Counted from the stretch's first letter, positions 42,548 to 51,333 are shown. The stretch: 64,000 nucleotides of DNA from RGIG8244 sp045592785 (GCA_045592785.1 JAZNVL010000038.1:1-64000); one strand, 5' to 3'. The notes: generated from the sequence alone by a model not told the origin. A program made the numbers and translations.

Positions 42548-43717
42548 TCAGCGCATGAAACGCGCTGCTTTGGTCTTGAACTCTTCCTGTTTCGGATAAT
42601 TCTTTTCCGTTTCCAGTTCCGCAAATTCACGCAACAATGCTTCCTGACGGTTCGTCAGTTTGACCGGGGGTTCCACCAGAAGACGGACCAGTTGATCTCC
42701 GCGGGTTCCCCTCTTTTTCAGAGAAGGCATTCCTTTTTCCCGGATGCGGAGCGTTGTACCGCTCCGCGAACCGGCAGGGATCTTCATTCGGGATTTTCCG
42801 GTAACGGTTGGCACATCCACGATTCCGCCGAGAGCTGCGGTGGAGAACGGAATCGGCAGTTCGCAGAGGATATCCGATCCGGACCGCTGGAATACATCAT
42901 GAGGTCGTACCTGAATCACCACGAACAAATCACCTTTTCCGCCGTAAGCACCGGCTTCGCCTTCTCCGGCGACACGGAGCCGGGATCCGGAATCCACGCC
43001 GGGCGGGATATGGATCTGCAATTCTTTATTCACACGCACTCTGCCGGATCCGGAACACCGTTTGCAGGGCGTTGTGATCACCTGTCCGGTGCCGTGACAC
43101 TGCTGACATGCGCCTGACGTCTGGAAAAATCCGCCGAAAGATTGTGCCGATTGTCCGGAACCGCCGCAGGAAGGACAGGTCGTTTTCTTACTTCCGGGTT
43201 CTGCACCGGATCCATGACACGCCGGGCATGTATCGTTTTTTGTGAGACGGATCTTTTTATCGGCACCGAATACGGCATCCTCAAAGTCGATGGTCAGCTC
43301 ATAACGCAGATCGCTGCCCGTTCTGCCATTGCTGCGTGCTCTGCCGGAACGGCGTCCGCCGCCCAGAATATCTTCAAAGGAGAAGCCGCCGCCCGTATTG
43401 CCGAAGATCTGACTGAACAGATCACGGGGATCGCTAAAACCGCCGAAGTTTCCGCCCTGGAATCCGCCGGGTCCGGCACCTCCGCCCGCCGCATGTTCAA
43501 ACATTTCGGATCCGAACTGATCGTATTGGGCTCTTTTCTGTGGATCGCTCAAGACTTCGTACGCCTTGGAGATCTCCTTGAATTTTTCTTCCGCAGAAGC
43601 GTTGCCGGGGTTTTTGTCCGGATGATATTTGACCGCAAGTTTCCGGTACGCCTTCTTGATCTCGTCAGCAGAAGACGTCTTGGTCACTCCCAATATCTGA
43701 TAATAATCTTTCGCCAT
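42548..43717 (-). CDS. dnaJ: chaperone DnaJ
   Basis: A 389-residue type I Hsp40. The J domain (DYYQILGVTKTSSADEIKKAYR, HPDKN) is followed by a Gly/Phe-rich linker (GGAGPGGFQGGNFGGF) and four zinc-binding repeats (CPACHGSG, CPSCGGSG, CQQCHGTG, CKRCSGSG). The substrate-binding C-terminal domains complete it. It stimulates DnaK ATPase. It lies 32 bases downstream of grpE. dnaK is not in this window. Confidence 0.97.
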   Translation of the reverse strand: MAKDYYQILGVTKTSSADEIKKAYRKLAVKYHPDKNPGNASAEEKFKEISKAYEVLSDPQKRAQYDQFGSEMFEHAAGGGAGPGGFQGGNFGGFSDPRDLFSQIFGNTGGGFSFEDILGGGRRSGRARSNGRTGSDLRYELTIDFEDAVFGADKKIRLTKNDTCPACHGSGAEPGSKKTTCPSCGGSGQSAQSFGGFFQTSGACQQCHGTGQVITTPCKRCSGSGRVRVNKELQIHIPPGVDSGSRLRVAGEGEAGAYGGKGDLFVVIQVRPHDVFQRSGSDILCELPIPFSTAALGGIVDVPTVTGKSRMKIPAGSRSGTTLRIREKGMPSLKKRGTRGDQLVRLLVEPPVKLTNRQEALLREFAELETEKNYPKQEEFKTKAARFMR

Positions 43718-43749
43718 AACAGATACTCCTTATCCCGGATCCGGTCCCC

Positions 43750-44370
43750 TTATTCCTTCTCCGCTTCCGCAGGACCGGAACTGACGACCACCATGGCAGG
43801 TTTGAGCAGACGGTCACCCATCCGGCAACCGTAGCTCCATTGTTTGATGACTTTACCCTGGGGTACTGTATCGGAGGGTTCCTGTGCCATTGCTTCGTGG
43901 AGATTAGGGTCGAACTCTGCGCCGGTGGCATCGATAAGAGTCACCCCGACTTCTCCGAATGCTTTATCGAATTCCGCCTGGATCATATTCAAGCCCTGGA
44001 GAATGGTTTCCGCATTGGTATTGGCGGCGGAACTGGCAGTCACAGCCATGGTGAAATGATCGAATACCTGCAGGAACGGGAGCATGGTATCCTGGATCAC
44101 GCGATTCCGCACCGATTCCATTTCGCGGGAGAACCGTTTCCGCTGATTATCCATTTCGGCAAGAGCCAGAAGACGGAGTTTTTCCATCTCTGCCAGTTTC
44201 GCTTCCGTTTCCGCCAGCTTTTTGGTCAAACCTTCGTTGCTATCCGGACCCCATTCCAGGGCTTCTTCTTCCGCCGCAACGGTTTCTTCTGTTGTGACGG
44301 TTTCTTCTTTCACGGTTTCTTCTGCCGCAACAGCTTCCTCTGTTGCAACGGTTTCCTTTTCTTCGTTCAT
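43750..44370 (-). CDS. grpE: nucleotide exchange factor GrpE
   Basis: A 206-residue DnaK co-chaperone. After a long low-complexity Glu/Thr/Val-rich N-terminus of imperfect ETV-TEE repeats comes a coiled coil (LAEMEKLRLLALAEMDNQRKRFSREME). The C-terminal beta domain has TLIDATGAEFDPNLHEAMAQEPS and the family ending GYRMGDRLLKPAMVVVS-like pattern. It heads the grpE-dnaJ-smpB run. 109 bases separate it from mcsB; no CIRCE element was seen. Confidence 0.94.
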   Translation of the reverse strand: MNEEKETVATEEAVAAEETVKEETVTTEETVAAEEEALEWGPDSNEGLTKKLAETEAKLAEMEKLRLLALAEMDNQRKRFSREMESVRNRVIQDTMLPFLQVFDHFTMAVTASSAANTNAETILQGLNMIQAEFDKAFGEVGVTLIDATGAEFDPNLHEAMAQEPSDTVPQGKVIKQWSYGCRMGDRLLKPAMVVVSSGPAEAEKE

Positions 44371-44479
44371 TGTGGAGCCTTTCTATTCAAATTTTTCTTT
44401 TATTCATTTTCGCAGTAACAAGCAATTTTCGCGCCAACTTTATTTTTACGCTTGTTTTCTGTTCCTGTGCGCCATTTTG

Positions 44480-45571
44480 TCACGATTGCTTGCTGTCAGT
44501 CGCTGTCTCGCTGCCCAGTATATTGCGCAGCATGGAAGCCCGGTATTCCGCCCGTTCCATCGGATCCAGGATCTTTCCTGCCTGGAAACAGAGGTGGGCA
44601 GGCTGCAGAAGCAGGATCATCCGGTTGATGTCAAACAGCCGGATTTTGGAAAAGAGTCCCAGATCCACGCCCAGCCGCAGATAAGAGAGCAGATTCAACG
44701 TTTCTTCGGTGGAGATCAAATAAGCATGGCGGAGATTGGCGTATGCCCGGGAACAACAGTCCAGCAGCCGGATCCGCCCCGGTCCGGTCTGCAGTTCCTC
44801 CCGGGCTTCCCGTTCCGCCTGTTCGATGTCGTATGTTGCCGCACAAAGCCGGTCGATGATGGCATCTTCGGATTCGCCCAGTGTGGATTGATTGGAAATC
44901 TGGAACAGATTCCCGGCGAATTTGGAGCCTTCGCCATCCAGTCCGCGTGCAGTGAGTCCCAGGGCGGAAAGCCCGTTACTCAACGTGCCCAGACGATCCA
45001 GCAGGCGCAACGCGGGCAGGTGCATCATGAGAGAGGCGCGGATCCCCGTGCCCAGATTGGTGGGACAACTGGTTGCGTAACCTTGTCCGGGGATGAAAGC
45101 GAATGGCAGAACCTTTTGCAATTCCGTATCGAAAGCGGAAAGTTTTTTCCAGGATTCCCGCAGATGTTCCCCGGCGCGACAGTACTGCATCCGCAGATGG
45201 TCTTCTTCGTTGATCATGACCGAAAGCCGCGGATCGGGGGAAAGCGCAAGGAAACGTCCCGGTTCCCGGGTCAGGAATTCCCGGCTGATGAGTTTCCGTT
45301 CGAAAAGGAGCCGGATGGTATTTTCGTGAATGGGGGCCAGCGCAAGCCGCTGCCATTTTTCGCTGTCTTTCAACGTTTCCATGGCAGAAAAGAACGTGTT
45401 TGCGATCTCCCCGCGGACCGAAGCCGATGCGTTCAGCGGGAACGGGAAATACTGCAGGTTGCGTGCCAGGCGGATCCGGCAGCTGATGATGATATCACCT
45501 TGTTTTGAACGGAGCGGAAGCCATGCCGGCGGACGTTCCATGATGCGCCGTATCATCGGTTCGCTGTTCAT
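44480..45571 (-). CDS. mcsB: protein arginine kinase
   Basis: A 363-residue ATP:guanido phosphotransferase-type kinase, the same length as Bacillus McsB. It phosphorylates arginines to mark proteins for ClpCP. The family blocks are clear: SCRIRLARNLQYFPFP, INEEDHLRMQ (catalytic Glu), GYATSCPTNLGTGIRASLM and FQISNQSTLGESEDAII. It overlaps mcsA by 4 bases (ATGA). mcsAB beside grpE-dnaJ indicates a protein quality-control operon. clpC and ctsR are not nearby. Confidence 0.94.
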   Translation of the reverse strand: MNSEPMIRRIMERPPAWLPLRSKQGDIIISCRIRLARNLQYFPFPLNASASVRGEIANTFFSAMETLKDSEKWQRLALAPIHENTIRLLFERKLISREFLTREPGRFLALSPDPRLSVMINEEDHLRMQYCRAGEHLRESWKKLSAFDTELQKVLPFAFIPGQGYATSCPTNLGTGIRASLMMHLPALRLLDRLGTLSNGLSALGLTARGLDGEGSKFAGNLFQISNQSTLGESEDAIIDRLCAATYDIEQAEREAREELQTGPGRIRLLDCCSRAYANLRHAYLISTEETLNLLSYLRLGVDLGLFSKIRLFDINRMILLLQPAHLCFQAGKILDPMERAEYRASMLRNILGSETATDSKQS

Positions 45572-46143
45572 TGCGTGACATCCTTCTTTGCGATCTTCTT
45601 TTCCAATGCGGCAATCTTGTCCCGGAGTTCGGCGGCAAGCTCATATTCTTCCCGGCGGATGGAGCCTTGCAGATCCCTGCGCAGGGATTCCAGTTCGCGG
45701 ATCAGTTCCATATCTTTCGCAATGGTACCGGGGGATTCCGGATGATCCGGCGATTTTCCCTTGTGATGAAGTCCGCGGTGCATGGCGATCAGAGAATCAT
45801 TGAGGACATCCCGGAATACATGATAACACCGGCTGCAACCCAGCCGTCCGGTTTTGCGCAGTTTCTCCACGGTCCAGTTGCAAAACGGGCAGGATTGCGG
45901 GACATCATCGCGGCGGCTTGAGGAATCGGCTTCCATTTCTTCGTCATCCCCGTCCTCATCCTGCACGAAATGTTTATACATGTTTTTCAACAGACCGTTC
46001 AAGTCAAGACCGTGCATGAATTGAGCGAGCAAATCCTTTTTTGCGGCACATTCGGTGCAGATGTTCAGCGTGAGTTTTTTTCCGCCTATGATCTCTTCCA
46101 CATGCACGGTCGCCTGATTCTGTTTACATAATTCGCAAAGCAT
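45568..46143 (-). CDS. mcsA: McsA, activator of protein arginine kinase (UVR domain)
   Basis: A 191-residue zinc protein. Two Cys-x2-Cys pairs at the N-terminus (CELC, CTEC) and two more in the middle (CPFC, CSRC) make McsA-type zinc sites. An acidic linker (QDEDGDDEEMEAD) lies between them. The C-terminal UVR domain (LRRDLQGSIRREEYELAAELRDKI) resembles UvrB/ClpC. It binds and activates McsB. It is the first gene of the minus-strand run; no promoter close to consensus was identified in the 100 bases upstream. Confidence 0.9.
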   Translation of the reverse strand: MLCELCKQNQATVHVEEIIGGKKLTLNICTECAAKKDLLAQFMHGLDLNGLLKNMYKHFVQDEDGDDEEMEADSSSRRDDVPQSCPFCNWTVEKLRKTGRLGCSRCYHVFRDVLNDSLIAMHRGLHHKGKSPDHPESPGTIAKDMELIRELESLRRDLQGSIRREEYELAAELRDKIAALEKKIAKKDVTQ

Positions 46144-46222
46144 ACTGTTGTTCCTGACTTTCTCTGTTGATGCAGTACTTTACCCGCTTTTCGGAAAAAT
46201 GCAAGGGAAAAAACAGGATTTG

Positions 46223-46250
46223 AGCGTTTTTTTCCGTAAAAACGCTTTTT
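46223..46250 (+). terminator. hairpin with T-run between mcsA and the FAD oxidoreductase gene
   Basis: AGCGTTTTT (46223-46231) and AAAAACGCT (46238-46246) form a perfect 9-base stem with a 6-base loop, followed by T's. In form it is a plus-strand rho-independent terminator, but it lies between divergent starts, just before the plus-strand promoter. It could stop antisense transcripts or act as an operator. Confidence 0.5.
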
Positions 46251-46256
46251 GTCATA

Positions 46257-46284
46257 TTGCAATCCGGAAATGGCGTTGTATATT
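46257..46284 (+). promoter_or_regulatory. promoter of the FAD oxidoreductase gene
   Basis: TTGCAA at 46257-46262, 16 bases, TATATT at 46279-46284. It overlaps the longer open frame and so fixes the start at the ATG at 46318. Confidence 0.75.
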
Positions 46285-46317
46285 ACTGAAAATCAAAACG
46301 TGAAAGGATCGTTTCTT

Positions 46318-47511
46318 ATGGATTTTGAGAAATCTTATGATGTCATCGTGGCAGGTGCCGGAATCGCAGGGATCGCAGCCGCCGTTCAGGCTGCAAGAGA
46401 AGGAAAAAAGACCGTCCTCATCGAAAAGACGATCATTCCCGGCGGGCTTGCCACTGCCGGGCTTGTTTATGTATATCTTCCCCTTTGTGATGGTGAAGGA
46501 CATCAGGTCTCGTTCGGGATCACGGAGGAACTTCTGAAGCTCAGTATCCAGTACGGACCCGGTGATATTCCCGATTTCTGGGCGAAAGTTCCCGATGCCA
46601 ATGAAAAAGAACGGTATCAGGTGATTTTCTCCCCCGCCGCTTACGTTCTTGCGCTGGATGAATATCTGGTACAGAACGGGGTGGATGTCTGGTACGATAC
46701 CCTCATTTGCGATACCCAGGTCGAAAACAATAAGATCACCGGCGTTTATGTGGAAAATGAATCCGGACGCGGTCTGCTCAAAGCAAAATGTGTGGTGGAT
46801 GCCTCCGGGACTGCCATCCTCGCGCGCCGTGCCGGGATCCCTTGTCATACCGCTCCCAATTTTCTTTCCATTTGGGATATCGAATACAAGAAAAGTCAGG
46901 AACAATCCGCGCTCGGCGCACCGGTGGCGATGCATACTTACGGTGTTCCCTGGGATGTCACGAAAGCACCGGAAGGGACCGTGTTTTACGGGATCGACGG
47001 CGCGACTGTTACGGACTTTGTATTGAAGAGCCGGAAAATGCTGTTGGATGAAATGAAGAGCTGTTATGCCGCGGGAGCCGACCGGAAAGATTATTACAGC
47101 CTGAAAGTTCCGCTGATGCCCCAGTTCCGCAAGATCTTCTCCATCGATGCCAAATACGTCCTGCGGGATACAGACAGTGCCACCCGTTTCGAAGATTCCA
47201 TCGGGCTCGCTGCCGACTGGCGCAGATGCGGTTCCGTGTGGGAGATCCCTTACAGCTCTATGATCCCGGATTCCCCCATCGGCGGTTATATCGCCGCTGG
47301 ACGGTGTACCGGCGCGGAAACGGATGCCTGGGAAGTCACCCGTGTGATCCCGGTGGCAGGTCTGACGGGCCAGGTGGCAGGTCTTGCCGCTGCCATGTCG
47401 ATCGATGTCGGTGTTGATCCTGCGGATCTGGATGTTTCTGCGCTTCAGGCGAAACTCCGTACGCTGGGCTTCCCCCTGCACATGCCGGAAGTGGGGTTGA
47501 CGTACAAATGA
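46318..47511 (+). CDS. FAD-dependent oxidoreductase
   Basis: A 397-residue flavoprotein of the FAD_oxidored (PF12831-like) group. The N-terminal dinucleotide-binding motif VIVAGAGIAGIAAAVQAAREG is split here as VAGAGIAG with the acidic end VLIEK. A GGLATAGLV loop, the second FAD segment CVVDASGTAILARRAG and the C-terminal VAGLTGQVAGLAAAMS follow. This group is abundant in Lentisphaerota and Planctomycetota and often sits beside glycan-degradation genes. Substrate unknown. AAAGGA precedes the start. It overlaps the next gene by 4 bases. Confidence 0.82.
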   Translation: MDFEKSYDVIVAGAGIAGIAAAVQAAREGKKTVLIEKTIIPGGLATAGLVYVYLPLCDGEGHQVSFGITEELLKLSIQYGPGDIPDFWAKVPDANEKERYQVIFSPAAYVLALDEYLVQNGVDVWYDTLICDTQVENNKITGVYVENESGRGLLKAKCVVDASGTAILARRAGIPCHTAPNFLSIWDIEYKKSQEQSALGAPVAMHTYGVPWDVTKAPEGTVFYGIDGATVTDFVLKSRKMLLDEMKSCYAAGADRKDYYSLKVPLMPQFRKIFSIDAKYVLRDTDSATRFEDSIGLAADWRRCGSVWEIPYSSMIPDSPIGGYIAAGRCTGAETDAWEVTRVIPVAGLTGQVAGLAAAMSIDVGVDPADLDVSALQAKLRTLGFPLHMPEVGLTYK

Positions 47512-48050
47512 GCGCCGGACGCGATCTGAACGAATTTGAAGAACGTCTGCTTGCGTTGGCTCATTCCGACCGCGCGATCCTGCGTTACCGTCGCAGTACG
47601 ATCCTGAATGCCGTGATGTTCTCTCTGCTTTTCACGGGTGCGGCTGTGGCGTTGCAAGCCGGACAGAAGCCGATGGGATTCCATGTCGCACTTGCCGGAG
47701 CATTGGCTGTCTACGGACTCTTTTCCTGTTCGGCGGTCCTGAATTTTCAGCGTGCGCTCAACGCATACCGTTCCATACTGGAAAAGTTTACCGGGGAGCG
47801 TGAGACGCATTTTCCGGAGAACCGTGACCGTGTGAACATGATCCTGCTGACGGTGTTTTTCTGGTGTCTTCTGCTTGCCATTCTGTTGCTGCCATTGCCG
47901 CATAAGCTGTATCTTGCTGACGGCGTATTGATATTCTTTCTTGCGCTGTCTGCGGTGATCAAATGCCGGTTTGCGGATTACGTCATGGAATACAAAAAAC
48001 GCTGTCTTGCGGCGGAAGAAGCCAAAAAACAGGAAAAATACAAAAAATAA
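47508..48050 (+). CDS. membrane protein of unknown function
   Basis: A 180-residue protein with a charged N-terminal helix (EFEERLLALAHSDRAILRYRR) and four hydrophobic segments in two pairs: LNAVMFSLLFTGAAVAL and GFHVALAGALAVYGLFSCSAVL, then ILLTVFFWCLLLAILLL and LADGVLIFFLALSAVI. A Lys-rich tail ends it. Its ATG lies in the stop of the FAD gene (ATGA), so the two are coupled. Family not recognised. Confidence 0.7.
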   Translation: MSAGRDLNEFEERLLALAHSDRAILRYRRSTILNAVMFSLLFTGAAVALQAGQKPMGFHVALAGALAVYGLFSCSAVLNFQRALNAYRSILEKFTGERETHFPENRDRVNMILLTVFFWCLLLAILLLPLPHKLYLADGVLIFFLALSAVIKCRFADYVMEYKKRCLAAEEAKKQEKYKK

Positions 48051-48051
48051 G

Positions 48052-48080
48052 TTGCAATCTTCCGCATTTTATGTTATATT
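48052..48080 (+). promoter_or_regulatory. promoter of uxaC
   Basis: TTGCAA at 48052-48057, 17 bases, TATATT at 48075-48080, 33 bases before the ATG at 48113. Confidence 0.75.
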
Positions 48081-48112
48081 AAGCAAATACGATAACACAA
48101 CTGGAGTTGAAT

Positions 48113-49477
48113 ATGGCTTTTTTGGATGCGAATTATCTGCTCTGCAGTGATACTGCGCGGGATATTTGTAAAGAGATCATCAACCTTCCGATCCTGGATG
48201 CCCATAACCATGCGGACGTTCGCCGGATCGCGGAAAACACCCCTTTCCGGAATCCCTGGGAACTGTTTGCCGCCACCGACCATTACGTCTGGGAGATCGA
48301 ACGGAAATGCGGCGTTCCGGAAGAATATATCACGGGCGATGTTTCCGATCAGGAAAAATGGCGTGCGCTTTGTAAAGTCTTCCCCATGATGGCGGGCAAC
48401 CCGGTATTCGAATGGGTCCACCTTGACCTCCGTTTCCTGGGTGTCAATATGCTTTTGTGCGAAGAATCCGCCGATGAGACCTGGGAACAGCTTTGCGCGA
48501 TCCTGGCGAAAGAAGAATGTCTCCCCCAGAACCTGGTCCGCCGGATGAATATTGAAAGTATGTGTTCCACCGACGATCCGAAGGATGATCTGCAATATCA
48601 TGTCATGGCGGAAAAAGCCTTTGGCAAACGTCTGATCCGCCCCACCTGGCGTCCGGATAAAGCCATGAACATCTTCAAACCGGACTTCAATGCGTACATC
48701 GACAGTCTGGGAGCCAGTGCAGGCAGAGAGATCAACGATCTGGAAACACTTGTGGCGGTTCTGCAGGAATCTCATGACCGTTTTGCAAAAGCCGGTGCGG
48801 TCGCCAGTGACCACGGGATCGAAAAGCCTTACGACGGTTGCGCAACTGCCGAAGATGCCGATGCGATCTTCCGGAAAGTCCGCAGCGGTATTGCGCCCAC
48901 CGCAGAAGAAGCCGATACCTATGCCTCTTACATCCTGGCGGAAGCAGCCCGGATGGATGCGGAAAAAGGCTGGGTGTTCCAGCTCCATATCGGGGCAGTG
49001 CGTGACGTCCGTGATTTTCTGTTCGACAATCTGGGACCCGACTCCGGCGGTGATGTTTCCGATCACACCATTGACATTGTGAAACCGTTGGCGAAATTCC
49101 TCTGCAAGTTCGATGATAAACTCAAATGTGTGCTGTATTGTCTGGAACCGGGACATCAGGCTTCCCTCGCCACGCTTTCCCGTGCCTTCGGAGCAAAAGT
49201 CCGTCTGGGCTCCGCCTGGTGGTTGAATGATACGCCCATCGGCATGCTGCGTCAGCTGGAATACATCGGCAGCGTGGATGTGCTGTCCTGTTTCGCCGGG
49301 ATGGTTTCCGACAGCCGTAAACTTTTGAGTTACAGTTCCCGTTTCACCATGTTCCGCAGAGTCCTGAGCAATGTTCTGGGGGATATGGTGGATCGTGGTC
49401 AGATGCCCTACGAACATGCCGTTGCCGTTGCGAAACGCATGGCATATCAGGGGCCGAAGGAATTTTTCGGATTTTGA
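48113..49477 (+). CDS. uxaC: glucuronate/uronate isomerase
   Basis: A 454-residue amidohydrolase-fold enzyme. It isomerises glucuronate to fructuronate and galacturonate to tagaturonate, the step before UxaB. Motifs: LPILDAHNHADVRRIAEN (metal His pair), WEWVH-like FEWVHLDLR, CSTDDPKDDLQYH, TWRPDKAMNI, FQLHIGAVRD and LGSAWWLNDTPIGM. The ATG at 48113 is 6 bases from GGAG; a TTG at 48107 is less likely. It has its own promoter and is separate from uxaBA at 25.6-28.3 kb. Confidence 0.94.
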   Translation: MAFLDANYLLCSDTARDICKEIINLPILDAHNHADVRRIAENTPFRNPWELFAATDHYVWEIERKCGVPEEYITGDVSDQEKWRALCKVFPMMAGNPVFEWVHLDLRFLGVNMLLCEESADETWEQLCAILAKEECLPQNLVRRMNIESMCSTDDPKDDLQYHVMAEKAFGKRLIRPTWRPDKAMNIFKPDFNAYIDSLGASAGREINDLETLVAVLQESHDRFAKAGAVASDHGIEKPYDGCATAEDADAIFRKVRSGIAPTAEEADTYASYILAEAARMDAEKGWVFQLHIGAVRDVRDFLFDNLGPDSGGDVSDHTIDIVKPLAKFLCKFDDKLKCVLYCLEPGHQASLATLSRAFGAKVRLGSAWWLNDTPIGMLRQLEYIGSVDVLSCFAGMVSDSRKLLSYSSRFTMFRRVLSNVLGDMVDRGQMPYEHAVAVAKRMAYQGPKEFFGF

Positions 49478-49530
49478 TCAACAGCGGTAATTTCCGCAAA
49501 CAACAAACTTAATACAGGAGAGCATTCAAC

Positions 49531-50340
49531 ATGGATGTAATCGTCATGCCCACAGCGGCGGCAGCCGCAAAACTCACCGCCCAGATCCTGGCGGATGCCA
49601 TCAATGCCAAGCCGGCGTTCAAACTTGGACTTGCCACCGGCCGTACCATGGAACCCGTCTATGCCAATCTGGCAAAACTCAACAAAGCCGGGAAAGTGGA
49701 CTTCTCCCTGGTGAAGACCTTCAACCTGGACGAATATGTCTGGCCGAAGAAGGCGAAAAAGTATGAAGAGAACAAGGATTCATACCGCTACTACATGAAC
49801 TACCACCTGTTCAACAAGATCAACATCGACATGCGCAATACCAACGTTCCCGATGGTTTCTGCGATGATGTGGATGCTGCTGCCATCGAATACGACAACG
49901 CCATCGCGGAATGCGGCGGCCTGGATATCCAGCTCCTCGGGATCGGTCGCTCCGGTCACATCGGTTTCAATGAACCGCTGTCCTCCTTCTCCTCCCGTAC
50001 CCGTGCTGTGACTCTGACACAGGTCACTTACGGTCAGAACTCTCCGCTGTTCGACGATCCCGCAGACATGCCCATGCAGGCTGTCACCATGGGTGTCGGC
50101 ACCATTCTGGAATCCAAACGTCTGGTCTTCCTTGCCACCATGAAGGAAAAAGCGGACATCGTTGCGAAAGCCATCGAAGGTCCCATCACCAGCATGATCT
50201 CCGCCACCGCCATGCAGCTCCATGAAGATGTGGTCTGCATCCTCGACAAGGATGCCGCATCCAAACTGCAGGGCCTGGAAGAATACGAATGGAGCTTCCG
50301 TCACAACCCGCGTTGGGCTGCTTATCAGAAGATCAAATAA
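49531..50340 (+). CDS. nagB: glucosamine-6-phosphate deaminase
   Basis: A 269-residue enzyme that converts glucosamine 6-phosphate to fructose 6-phosphate and ammonia. Signature features: LGLATGRTMEPVY, FNLDEYVW (catalytic Asp), LLGIGRSGHIGFNEP (catalytic His region), FRHNPRWAAYQ-like end. Length matches NagB. It lies 53 bases after uxaC in the same direction and ends at a strong bidirectional terminator. It serves in use of amino sugars, which fits with mucin or chitin-derived substrates. Confidence 0.93.
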   Translation: MDVIVMPTAAAAAKLTAQILADAINAKPAFKLGLATGRTMEPVYANLAKLNKAGKVDFSLVKTFNLDEYVWPKKAKKYEENKDSYRYYMNYHLFNKINIDMRNTNVPDGFCDDVDAAAIEYDNAIAECGGLDIQLLGIGRSGHIGFNEPLSSFSSRTRAVTLTQVTYGQNSPLFDDPADMPMQAVTMGVGTILESKRLVFLATMKEKADIVAKAIEGPITSMISATAMQLHEDVVCILDKDAASKLQGLEEYEWSFRHNPRWAAYQKIK

Positions 50341-50362
50341 GTTTTTCTGAACAAGTGTGATA

Positions 50363-50400
50363 AAAAAACTCCGGCTGGTTTTGCCATGCCGGAGTTTTTT
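50363..50400. terminator. bidirectional terminator between nagB and the AraC gene
   Basis: AAAAAACTCCGGC (50363-50375) pairs with GCCGGAGTTTTTT (50388-50400) over a 12-base loop, with T-runs on both strands. It separates the convergent genes. Confidence 0.9.
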
Positions 50401-50406
50401 TCTTTT

Positions 50407-51333
50407 TCAATACAAGCCGGCGCAGGGGTCTTCCGGGCGTTCCGGCTTGAGGACCGGAACGGGATGATAAGGATCCGGTTCCGCCCCCTGTAAAACAGCT
50501 TTCCCGGAGGAACGGAAACTGGCAATCAGTTCTGCGGGACGTTTGCGGTATTCTGCCGGGCTGACAGAATAGAACTGCCGGAATACCCGGGCGAAACTGC
50601 TGGCGGAGACATAACCGAGACGTTCCGCGATTTCCTTGCAGTTGAGTTTGTTGTCATGGAGCAGTCTGCTGGCGGCACGCATACGACATTCCAGCGCGAA
50701 TTGACCGGGAGACTGTCCGGTCTGGGAATGAAATACCCGGGTGAGGTGTTCCCGGGAAAGATGAAGCTGTTCTGCGATCTTTGCAATATCCAGGGTGCGG
50801 TCCAGATTGGAAAGGATCATTTTCTGCACATCTTTGACCAGATTGGCTTGCAGGGAGTCGGCGAGATGCTGTTCCAGACTTTCCCCCAGTGCGGCAATGG
50901 CATCATACACGATCTTGGCACCGGCACTGGGGCTGACGATCTGGATCGTATCGCGCATGGAATAGAAACTTTCCAGATGCGTGACAAACCCGCGGTCCAG
51001 CGGCAGATCAAAGGTGTATCCGTAACGCTCATTGAGTTCGTTCATCAATGTCACGCCCGGCGCACCGCTGAAAGAAAACCAGATAAATTCCCACGGTTCA
51101 TTACCTTCCTGCGGATAGCCGTATGAGATGTCCGGTGTCCCGAGAACGTGCATGAACGCTTTTCCCTGTGTCAGGCGCGTTGTTTGATTGCCTTTACGGA
51201 AGAAACCTTCGCCTTTGACGGTACATACGATCTGCGCATAGAAACCCGGTTTCCGCCGGGACTCCCGGATAAAATAGGCGGGACTGCTTTGACGTTCCAG
51301 CACAACTTCCCATGGGGTAGGGAGGCTGTTCAT
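50407..51333 (-). CDS. AraC-family transcriptional regulator
   Basis: A 308-residue regulator with an N-terminal cupin-type sensing domain (EVVLERQSSPAYFI, VKGEGFFRKGNQ, EPWEFIWFSFSG). Two C-terminal helix-turn-helices follow: LDIAKIAEQLHLSREHLTRVFHSQTG and NCKEIAERLGYVSASSFARVF, in a 99-residue AraC domain. Such proteins control sugar genes. The neighbours uxaC-nagB and the oxidoreductase at 51522 are candidate targets. The start at 51333 has AGGTGG 8 bases upstream; an ATG at 51372 in the same frame is the alternative. Confidence 0.87.
   Translation of the reverse strand: MNSLPTPWEVVLERQSSPAYFIRESRRKPGFYAQIVCTVKGEGFFRKGNQTTRLTQGKAFMHVLGTPDISYGYPQEGNEPWEFIWFSFSGAPGVTLMNELNERYGYTFDLPLDRGFVTHLESFYSMRDTIQIVSPSAGAKIVYDAIAALGESLEQHLADSLQANLVKDVQKMILSNLDRTLDIAKIAEQLHLSREHLTRVFHSQTGQSPGQFALECRMRAASRLLHDNKLNCKEIAERLGYVSASSFARVFRQFYSVSPAEYRKRPAELIASFRSSGKAVLQGAEPDPYHPVPVLKPERPEDPCAGLY

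Noticed and set aside
42627..43230. Repeat-like Cys-x2-Cys blocks that might suggest an internal duplication
   Set aside because: They are the four normal zinc repeats of DnaJ.
44371..44479. Possible CIRCE or other heat-shock operator upstream of grpE
   Set aside because: No TTAGCACTC-N9-GAGTGCTAA inverted repeat is present here or upstream of mcsA.
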